From Ceriagrion tenellum (lineage: Eukaryota; Arthropoda; Insecta; Odonata; Coenagrionidae): a stretch of DNA of 64,000 bases. A program made the translations under genes and the position numbers. Where the stretch lies: positions 23,408,373 through 23,472,372 of the forward strand of contig OY720643.1 of assembly GCA_963169105.1 (NCBI GenBank). Reading direction: 5' to 3'. Shown here in pieces: positions 56,482 through 64,000 of this stretch (position 1 is its first letter; every line of letters starts with the position of its first letter). Below the pieces are notes generated by a model. It ran no database searches and was not told the origin of the DNA. It saw nothing but the letters and a program-made list of their open reading frames with translations.

Positions 56482-56520
56482 ACCTGATGATGCTGCACTG
56501 CTGCGAAACCGGTCGTGAAT
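56482..56520 (+). ncRNA. Hammerhead-like motif at the Penelope 3' end
   Basis: AC, CUGAUGA (56484-56490), U, stem II GCUGC/GCUGC with one U-U mismatch and loop ACU (56492-56504), GAAA (56505-56508), palindrome ACCGGU (56508-56513), C (56514), then GUG and AATAAATC. It lies about 170 nt after the Penelope coding stop and is in the same orientation, which directly ties this motif class to a Penelope element in the window. Confidence 0.65.
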
Positions 56521-56740
56521 AAATCTTTCACAATGTGGAATTGCAAAGTTAATCCTTCTATCCCTGACGTCGATGGGAGAGTAAATTTGGCAACATGAAG
56601 AATTACGACTGCCAGCGAAAAGAGCCGCAGAAAGCGAAATTCAATCGGTCACCATTCATCCAAATAAACAAGGCTCATAGCTGATATAGAATTCTAAAAT
56701 ATCACATGAAACACCAACCTACATTATTTTTTAAGTTCCC

Positions 56741-57330
56741 TTTAGGTAGTTTGGGAGAGATAGTTTCCAAGTCATAACGGAGACCATATTCGAATAATAC
56801 CTTTTGATTACAGCAGCTGTAGGAAGCATGAATTAAATACTTCATCATTAATAGCGCAATAATATACTTGTATATGACTGAACTTCCATAGTAAAATAAT
56901 AATATTTTGTTTGAAAAATGTCTGCGTCTGAAATTCATTTTATCGTCCAATATCTGGCTAATTTTATTGCATCCAATATCCACATAAGTCTTTAATGTGA
57001 CTAATTTTTTTCACGCGGTACATTCAGAACTCCTCCACAACGGATGTTATTTGCGATTCTGAAAAAATTACTACATGACAATATGATATATTTTCAAAAA
57101 TTTTTGAGAAAACATAAAAACTAAACCCTGTTAAATAAGGTCTTTCTGGAGTGCGTACACGTACCATTTCCCATTTAAAAGGGGTGGTATTTATCGCCAA
57201 AAATTTTGGCAAGCAGTTCGGTACGGGGCTGATATTTTGGTATCTTTGGACAGGTGAGATATTTTTATTCAAAATGAGACCAAATTAATGGATTTCTTGG
57301 CGAAATGATATTTTTCTCAAGCTATCTTAA
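56741..57330 (+). mobile_element. MITE family A, copy 7 (with insert)
   Basis: Ends TTTAGGTAGTTTGGGAGAGAT and, in reverse complement, TTAAGATAGCTTGAG. About 95 bp near 56890-56985 are not found in other copies. They include TTCATTTTATCGTCCAATAT, then CTGGCTAATTTTATTGCATC, a segment that also occurs outside any MITE at 57885-57930. About 60 bp around ACGACATTTAAGTGTTAGAA are missing. This is the most altered of the long copies. Confidence 0.85.
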
Positions 57331-57994
57331 GGTGGTTAGGAGCGAATCGCGAGTCGATGAGCGGAAATTTGAATAACTTTTCAATTAAGTTGGAAATAAA
57401 TTCTTGGTCCACGCTTCACTTCGACACGTCTATTTGTACGTTGGAAACAACTACACATGCTGTAATATAAATGATGTGAGAGTTATGTATTCAAACTTTC
57501 ATCTCAATAAAAGGGTTTCCGGCGTGGAATTCGAAATTAAATCTACAATCGTACGTAAAAAAAAGTGTTATTTATTCGGGATGATACCTTGATAACACAG
57601 ACATTGTATCGATCGATAGATGATATCACAGTAATTACGAGAACGCGGAATAAGAGTATGGGCTATTTTCCTATCTGTCGATTACGCATTTGCTCATGCA
57701 TTCTAGCAATTCACCGCTTTACACTCTAAAATTTTCAACGCACATCCCATATCAGATTGTGCAATTAAGTGCCTATTGTGGAACGGTTTTTAGAACTAAC
57801 AGCTGAATTTCAATCGAAATGGAAGCTAGATAACAGAAGGTGGATAAATTTAACAATGATATCTGCCCTTTTTCCGGCTGCAAATTCATTTTATCGTCCA
57901 ATATATGGCTAATTTTATTGTATCCAATAGCCCAAACGTCAACTACCAAAATTAATTTCTTTTTCTCACCCCAAATCGTCCTTCGATTTGCCTC
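57331..57994. other. Spacer between two MITE copies
   Basis: No gene. It contains the second copy of the TTCATTTTATCGTCCAATAT element (57885-57930), which also interrupts the neighbouring MITE. Confidence 0.5.
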
Positions 57995-58560
57995 TTAAGG
58001 TAGTCCGAGCGGGATAGTTCCCTAGTCATAATAGAGACCATATTCGAATTATACGTTTTAATTACACCAGCTGTGGGACACATGAATTAAATATCGTGAA
58101 ATGAATGGTGCAATAATATAGTTTTATAAGACAGAAATAGTAAGTAATCAAATGAAAATATCTAAATAAGTCTTTAACTTGACACATTTTTTTCGCGCGA
58201 AGCGCTTGAAACTCCTTCAAAACGGAAGGTTTTTTTTGTGATATCCAAGAACCTATTGCGGTGACAAAATGATTAATTTTCAAAAATAGTTGAGAAAACA
58301 TACAAACTACACGCCATTAGTTGTTTTAACGACATCTGAGGGTTAGAAATGCCCCATTTCCAATATAAGATATCTCTGGAGTTCATACACTTACCATTTC
58401 CTATGTAAAAGGGCTGGTATTTTTTGGCAAATAACTCCGAAAGTAATAATGTAAGGGATTGAATTTTTGCTGTCGTTAGAAGGGTGAGATATTTTTCTTT
58501 AAAATGAGATTAAATGAATTGATTTCTAAGTAAAATGATATTTCGCTCAAACTACCTTAA
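57995..58560 (+). mobile_element. MITE family A, copy 8 (complete)
   Basis: Ends TTAAGGTAGTCCGAGCGGGAT and, in reverse complement, TTAAGGTAGTTTGAGCGAAAT. All internal landmarks are present. It lies 664 bp from copy 7 in the same orientation. One of the three best-preserved copies. Confidence 0.9.
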
Positions 58561-59044
58561 GTGAAAATTTACACGCATAGAAAGACAAAGAGCTTGAGAG
58601 AATGGGGTCAGGGCGATCGGTTCATGATAAATGAGGAAGATTCTGCGCTTTCTCATCACTTCGCCCTTGACGAAGTAAATTCAAATCTCATTAACGAAGG
58701 CGCAGTAGTCAACCCGCGTGCGACCTCTGAAGGGAGAAGCGTAGCGCACATTACTCCCAATACGTGACTCGACTACCAAATTAACTCCGTTGAATAAAGA
58801 CATTTCAAAATTGGAACTCGCACACTAGCGGGAATTGTCTCATCTGCAAAAATGGCCGGGAGATGGCCCCCGAGTTGGATTCCTCCAGAAATTCCTACGG
58901 AACGAATGAAATGAGCTGACAAGCTTTCCTAGGGGACGATGAGAATTCGTGATATCCTAAGAAATGCGTACAGTTCTCTAGTCCTTCATTGATTTGTTCT
59001 TTTCAGTTAGCCCTCATAGTGTTCTTTAGATAAATGTGAGCTGA
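58561..59044. other. Intergenic, no gene recognised
   Basis: A 68-codon plus frame starts right after the MITE (58561-58767), but it has no recognised motif and its first codons adjoin the MITE end. Confidence 0.5.
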
Positions 59045-59705
59045 CTGTAACCTTGGTGCCGGATTTTTCAGTCCATATCAAGCAAACAATTGAATAGACC
59101 CTTATTAAACAAACTGCTAACGTATATACATACATAGATACCAATCATGCGATTCCGTTCCGGGGAAGGTTAAGCCAAATAATGTTGTTATAAATGAAGG
59201 ATACTGATTCCGGCGTAACTCGGTGGAAATCCGTAGCGTTCTTCATGATGAAAAGTTGACTTGTCTGATTCCACACCTTATTTTCTCTCACTGACTAAGG
59301 TTTTAGCATATCATGCCATTTTCACCTTGATGTGCCAAAACCTGGGTGACCTTGTGCCGGCTTTGTCAGCCCATATTGAACAAACTGATAACGTACATAC
59401 ATAAATACGAATCACGTAATTTCATTCCGGGGTAGGTTAAGTCAAAGAATTTTGTTAACTATGTAAGATATTTATTCCGCTGTACCTCGGTGTAAATACG
59501 TAATTTTCATCATAATGAAAGTTAACTTGCTCTGATTCCACAGTTCATTTTCTCTTACAGACGCAGGTTTCAGCATATCATGCCATTTCAAGGTATGGAC
59601 CTTGCAATGGAGGACCTTAAGGAGAAAAAAACTCATAAGGACCATGAAAATGGCATGATGTGCCGAAATATAGGTCTGTAAGAGAAAATACACTGTGGAA
59701 TCAAA
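59045..59705. repeat. Tandem pair of about 245-bp units ending in a palindrome
   Basis: Unit 1 (about 59045-59335) and unit 2 (about 59340-59590) share, in order, CCTTG.TGCCGG.TTT.TCAG, AACTG.TAACGTA.ATACATA, TTCCGGGG.AGGTTAAG, GA.ATTCCGC, CTGATTCCACA, TTTTCTCT and AGCATATCATGCCATTT. Then CTGATTCCACAG...CATGCCATTT (59535-59590) is repeated inverted at 59646-59702, forming a 56-bp-arm palindrome. Related words appear once more, inverted, near 60130-60200 and in plus near 53.86 and 54.11 kb, so this is an interspersed family. Confidence 0.7.
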
Positions 59706-60025
59706 CAAATTACCTTTTAATCCTGACGATCATGCGGAAATCTGAATTATGCCAAAATATCACGTGAGGTGATTTGTTAATTATAATGGTATTAGTTATT
59801 TGGCAAAGAAAAAAATCTACTCTTCCAAGTGAGGGTCTAAGTTTATTAGAACTGATCTATCGCATATATTATGGTCCCTTATTGTGCGTAGAAGGAATAA
59901 TTTGTATAATATATCGTTTCAGCAGTCTATATCCTCTATCTTATGCCTGTGATCGTTTCTACCGCAATAGTTTGACTTTAGCGGAACAACTTAATGGAAA
60001 AGCATGTTGAAGTCCGCCAAAAAAT
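59703..60025 (-). pseudogene. LINE family 3 C-terminal end, minus copy
   Basis: The reverse complement carries ACGATCACAGGCATAAGATA, CACAATAAGGGACCATAATA, ATGCGATAGATCAGTTCTAA, TAACTAATACCATTATAATT and CGATCATGCGG-like words in the same order as the copies at 31.8 and 53.7 kb. The plus-strand open frame across it (59774-60010) is a shadow. Frames are broken. Confidence 0.6.
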
Positions 60026-60189
60026 TTTAATTACATCTATATACTACCCTGAAAGCCACCACAAAGGTGTTTATTATGGGTGAATTATCACCAACATGCA
60101 CTAGTGTAGAAATGCACTTTTACCAACATGATCAACGGCATGACATGATATGCCGAAATCTGTGTCCGTGAGATAAAATAAAGTGTGGA
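60026..60189. other. Repeat scraps
   Basis: Near 60030-60060 CATCTATATACTACCCTGAA is a LINE family 2 terminus scrap (minus). From 60130 a further inverted copy of the ATCATGCCATTT / TCTGATTCCACA repeat appears. Confidence 0.5.
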
Positions 60190-60870
60190 GTCAGACCAAA
60201 TTTACTTTTCACTCTGAAGCATTTTTTTATTGCCGTTATTTTTACTAAATTGCCTCCTTAAAAATAATTTACTCTTTAATGCCCTCTCCCAGCTAATCAT
60301 TGCCGCTTCTCTTGCATACATGAATTGCTTCATACACACTCTCCTAATCTTAAAACTCGTAATATCCCTCCTCTTTTGAGTCTCTTCAACCACATTCATC
60401 CATGGCGTTTACCTATTCCTCTCCCGTCGTCCACTCGGCTAATATACATCTACTGAGTTATTCGACCCTCATCCATTTTCTCGGCATGGCCAAACCAACT
60501 AAGAAAACTCCTTTCATAAACGTCCATTACTGAGCGTCAAACCCAAATTCTTGCGTCGCACACGCATTCCTAACGGTATCCATCCTACTATTGCCGTTTG
60601 TCTTTGTAGATCAAATACCCATTGCATTTAGCCAACTCTAATGACCCCCAGATGAGTATCATAACCAATTCAAGAACGCAGATTACCATTCCTTTCATAA
60701 ACGTCCATTACTGGAGCGTCTGACCTAAATTCTTACATCGTCCATGTATTCCCAACGCTATCCGTCCTCCTTTTCTCCCACACACTTCTCAGGTTCCCCA
60801 CTGCATTTAGCCAACTCAAATAATTATCCTGACATGCCCATGCTTCGCTGCCACGTGGTAACGATGGAAA
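60190..60870 (-). pseudogene. LINE C-terminal fragment with internal tandem duplication
   Basis: The reverse complement reads GSEAW-like (WQRSMGMSG) near 60.86 kb, then LSWFGHAEKMDEGRITQ-like near 60.5 kb, then MYISRVDDGRGIGKRHG and LKRGGILRVLRLGECV, the post-RT tail of a GSETW..WFGH.ERM class LINE. The segment CCTTTCATAAACGTCCATTACT through CATTTAGCCAACTC occurs twice (about 60508-60635 and 60690-60815), a 182-bp-spaced tandem duplication within the element. Not functional. Confidence 0.65.
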
Positions 60871-61140
60871 GAGAACACTGAAGTGCATAACTGATAACAA
60901 TGTTGAGATTAAACAAGTTTAGTACTGCCCGCCGTTTATCTGAAATATCAAAACTCATTAAACACAGTTCAATGATTCACATCATTTTTACGCTTGAAAA
61001 TTCATCTTCTTTGGCTTCAAAGATGTTCAACAACTGCTCCACAAAATCTCATTAAAATCGATAAAACTCACAATTTCTAAGCTAATGAGCTTCCCAATGA
61101 AGTCAACAGTTTCGGGCGAGATATTGTGAAACTGCATCAT
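60871..61140. other. Intergenic, no gene recognised
   Basis: AT-rich, nothing supported. Confidence 0.5.
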
Positions 61141-61348
61141 TAAAATTAAGAGCACTAGGTGTTGTACTGTCCACTATTTTTAATATTGAAAACTTTAAAA
61201 TACGTGTTTCGGCACTTTATTAGCCATCATCAGGTACAGTGTAACTAATAGCCATGAATGATGGCCAATAAAGTGCCGAAACACGTATTGTAAAGTTTTC
61301 AGTATTAAAATAGTGGACAGTACAACATCTAGTGCTCTTAATTTTGAT
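61141..61348. repeat. Foldback of two hammerhead-like tails, head to head
   Basis: Arms of about 90 bp (61141-61232 and 61260-61348) are near-perfect reverse complements with a short spacer. The left arm, read minus, gives CCTGATGATGGC, a stem closed by GGC/GCC, GAAA (61210-61207), CACGTA, then TTTTAAAGTTTTCAATATT and GTGGACAGTACAACACCTAG. The right arm, read plus, is the same unit with the core decayed to GAATGATGG. Stem III (ACACGU) is not self-complementary, unlike the other motifs, so these are likely inactive. The unit is longer than at the other sites, which helps define the conserved tail. Confidence 0.75.
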
Positions 61349-62066
61349 AAGCTTTCCTTTCTCCAAGGATATAGCACATGTAATCAGATTAATCCGCGCT
61401 CTCCACCATGAATTCTTTGGTTACCTATAACGCTTGATTCATCGAATATTTTATTCGTTACTGTCCGTTTGTAGTAATCCTATTCTTGGATAAGGATTTT
61501 CGCATAAAACTTATTTCCTTGCACTAAAAATATTGTAAGCAAATGCAAAACAGTATAGTTTTTCAGTATTCATAATGCTATCACAGACGCACAGTGCTGT
61601 AAAAAACTGTTGCTGCATGCTTTCCATTTCAAAGAGAAAATATGTTGTTTGGATATTGCAATTTAAAGTGTAATAATGTCATCTTGAGTGATCAAGATGT
61701 ATATTTTTTTATTAAATGTATATATATGAAAAATTGTGAGTAGGAATGACATGGATACCTATAAGTTAAAAAAAAGATAATTATGGTAGAATCAAGCTGT
61801 GCATGCTGAGCATACGGCTGGCTCATTCTATGTATTTACAACTTTATGTAAACATAATACTTAATACAGTAGTTGGCTACATTCAAATTGAACAAGCTAA
61901 TGATCCCACTAATTAAAGAGACTTATCCGCTAAGGTTATTCAAATTATGCCTACATTATCTAAAAAAGAATGTACACGACGCACTGAGGCACCAGAGAAG
62001 GCATAAAAAAGTGATAATGCAAAATGGATACATAAAATTACAACATGCGATCCTTTTCCTTTCCAG
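61349..62066. other. Intergenic or intron upstream of the candidate exon
   Basis: AT-rich. It ends in a pyrimidine-rich tract, TCCTTTTCCTTTCCAG (62051-62066), a strong 3' splice site. The open frame that runs in from 61873 is not supported as coding upstream of the splice site. Confidence 0.5.
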
Positions 62067-62190
62067 GCAGTTGAGTTTAGCTCTTCTAGTGGTACTGCTG
62101 GCGTTGATTGTCCACGCCCAGGACTACTGGTACCCATATTACTCGCGACTCGCTCAACAGAATGAGGGATACAACTATGATAAACCATTG
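62067..62190 (+). CDS. Candidate internal exon: signal peptide and Tyr-rich secreted N-terminus
   Basis: A 124-nt exon bounded by TTTCCTTTCCAG and GTAAGTAT. It encodes (x)QLSLALLVVLLALIVHAQ followed by DYWYPYYSRLAQQNEGYNY and DKPL. The first 18 residues form a typical signal-peptide hydrophobic core with a likely cleavage after HA (HA|Q). The mature start is rich in Tyr and Gln. The exon starts on the third base of a codon, so the initiator Met and perhaps a few residues lie on an upstream exon, a common layout for insect secreted proteins. It ends in phase 0. Reading on without splicing soon becomes low-complexity intronic sequence. No family recognised; secreted, cuticle or silk-like proteins and peptide precursors are all possible. 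Upstream and downstream exons were not found. Confidence 0.6.
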
Positions 62191-63639
62191 GTAAGTATAT
62201 TACTTTTCACTCTCAGGCCTACAAGTAATTACGCAATATATTTATTAATAGTCAGAGGCAGGAACGACACATATGTATTCTATAAGGTGATGGTACCCAT
62301 AATCCATGGCAACCATTCAATAAGTGTTGCAGAAAAATTCCATAAATTTATAGGTTTTGTGACTTATGGCATGTTGTTAGGAGTTCCATAAGTAGCCAAG
62401 ATGACGGATGCGAAATGAAGCGCTTGGAAACTTAATTACTAGATTAAAGAGTTGTTTTGAGACAAATGACCAGTTTGTTTACTCTTACTGACTAATTATT
62501 ATGCGCATTAGCAATAATTCATAGGCTAAACTTTCGTAAATTCCATCCGGTGGAAGATTAGATCGAATATTCGAAGCTGTTGACTATTGGTAAACACGTT
62601 ATGTAAAGAGTAGACGTGTTCCTGCAACCCTAATATTTTTATGAGATCTATAACTTTATGGGTCTCATAACTATTGATTCCATAAGTTCTTGAAACCGAC
62701 CAGAAGTCACTTAAACTTTCCGAAAATCGAACTTTGGAATAACGAATACAAATCGATATTTGGTTAAAATGCCTCGAGTCGAAGGCTATAACTCAAATGT
62801 TACGCTCCACCATTGATATAACACTGAACACTTTCCAATCAGACATGTGCGCTTTAACTTTTTTAACCTGCTCGATTCGCATTTGTGACGCCATCTATAC
62901 TGAGCAGATTCCTGTACGTATTAATCGTATTTGGTCTACCATTGTCATGGGCACCAGTAGACGAAACGATTGCGATTGTAGTTGGAAATAAGTAGCAATG
63001 CGAGCGGGAATAGCTCAATGCCAAAGATTTATGAGATGACCACACGAAAAAATTAATAAATAATCAGATTTATCACCTTTCAAGAGAGGAATTTGTGCAC
63101 TTTTTGAACGAAGTTTAATGTCGCTTTACAAGCGCCTCAGTGTATTTCGTTCCCATGGCCGACTTAAAATTAGACTCGTCATCTTCCATCTGATGCGATG
63201 TTCGCCAATCTGTGCAAAGCGATAGGGAAGCAGCGATTGCGATTAAATTCATTTCGGAATGCGCAGATGGACGTCGCATAATCGAATACAAATGTTAGCA
63301 TCCATTCTGAAAATTGGATTCGAGCGCGAAGTCATAACGCGTTTCCAGCAAATGGATCTTGATTTAATCACCGGAATATTCAAATCAATTCAATGGCCAG
63401 GATTCAAAACGGGATTTCAAAAGCTGCAAAAAGGATAAGTAAGAAAGGAGAGTTATGGAAAGCTAGGTATACGTATGAATCAAAGTCAACTCATCCACCA
63501 GAGAATAAATGCTTAAATTTGCCGATGAATTCAACCGCAAGGCTAAAACTTTCTTCAAGAAACACGGGATTATTTAGTTCGTACATAACATTCGCATTAA
63601 GATCTGTTGTTAATTAAGGCTTCCGCGGCGAGCAGGTAT
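62191..63639. other. Probable intron or intergenic region
   Basis: Begins with a strong donor GTAAGTAT. I found no convincing next exon. The ORFs 62797-62991 and 63393-63617 have no motif. Confidence 0.4.
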
Positions 63640-64000
63640 TCATTCAATTTCTTCTTTCGGGATTCGGCCTCGTGGTTGTTTTTCCGACAACGTTTCTCCT
63701 TCTCTCCTGGAGGCGTCTTCAGGTCGAAGATGCAGCGCTTCTTTTTGGTCGGGTTTACAAAGTAGAGTCGGTGGGGTCGGTCGCTTCTGATTGGCTGCCA
63801 CTTTTGGCGCCATTTTTCTCCCTTCGATTTGTGATAGCACTCTTTTCCACGTGGTTGCCAGGTGGTAGCCATCTTCTCTTGCCGTGTTGTTGGGACATTT
63901 TGTTAAATCGATAGCTTCCCTGATTAATCGCGGAAAGTTTGTTGTATGGTAGTGGAACATGGGTATGTCAGGATAGGCATAAGAGTAGACTAAACGCCGT
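63640..64000 (-). pseudogene. Penelope-like element C-terminus (second lineage)
   Basis: The minus frame 63960-63640 begins MFHYHTTNFPRLIREAIDLT, then KCPNNTAREDGYHLATTWKR VL. The REAI(D/E)..K......REDGY.L...W block is the usual sequence after the GIY-YIG domain in many Penelope-like proteins of arthropods. It differs from the element at 55.6 kb, which lacks this block. A frameshift or change to low-complexity basic sequence follows. Met 63960 is unlikely to be the true start; the frame upstream (63961-64000) is broken and the element continues past the window edge. Confidence 0.65.

Noticed and set aside
61873..62066. Upstream part of the 172-codon frame leading into the signal-peptide exon
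   Set aside because: Lies before a strong 3' splice site and has no signal-peptide character, so it is treated as intron.
1..64000. CRISPR arrays, bacterial operons, rRNA genes
   Set aside because: No regularly spaced identical repeats, no operon-like gene order and no rRNA signature on either strand.

Overview
The window looks like gene-poor, AT-rich nuclear DNA from an arthropod, most likely an insect with a large repeat-rich genome. Supporting signs are two eukaryotic tRNA genes with internal promoter boxes, a candidate exon with GT-AG splice signals, many decayed LINE and Penelope-like retroelements, and a MITE family present eight times. I saw no bacterial operon, CRISPR array or rRNA. 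None of the longer open reading frames in the spaces between repeats is a recognisable cellular gene. The species cannot be fixed from the sequence.

Layout. 1-1.1 kb: two C-terminal LINE fragments, the second inside a pair of 154-bp inverted arms. 6.4-8.3 kb: a MITE, a tRNA-Arg(CCT) gene and a small foldback. 11.9-12.9 kb: a minus-strand LINE tail and the C-terminus of a second LINE type. 15-18 kb: a 21-bp minisatellite, two MITE copies, and a GC-rich patch that may be a promoter with a tiny first exon. 20-27.3 kb: diverged local duplications and a foldback at 21.7 kb. 28-38 kb: MITE, LINE tails, an inverted tRNA-derived SINE pair and paired CRE sites. 38.5-46.2 kb: a CG-rich MITE candidate, further LINE fragments and hammerhead-like motifs. 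46.9-48.3 kb: a 1.44-kb element with terminal inverted repeats. 49.2-61.3 kb: the densest part, with four MITE copies (one split by a LINE tail), an RT fragment, a second identical tRNA-Arg on the other strand, a Penelope fragment with a GIY-YIG domain, more hammerhead-like motifs and several palindromes. 62-64 kb: the best candidate cellular exon, encoding a signal peptide and the start of a Tyr-rich secreted protein, and a second Penelope C-terminus at the edge.

The only features likely to work as host genes are the two tRNA genes and the exon at 62.07-62.19 kb. The rest is mostly a record of nested insertion, truncation and inverted duplication. The most interesting signal is a set of short RNA motifs that share one design: a CUGAYGA core, an extra U, a short stem II, GAAA, then a self-complementary stem III ending in GUC. 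At least four are close to consensus and several more are decayed. One sits just 3' of the Penelope coding fragment, which fits hammerhead ribozymes of Penelope-like elements that would need to act as dimers.
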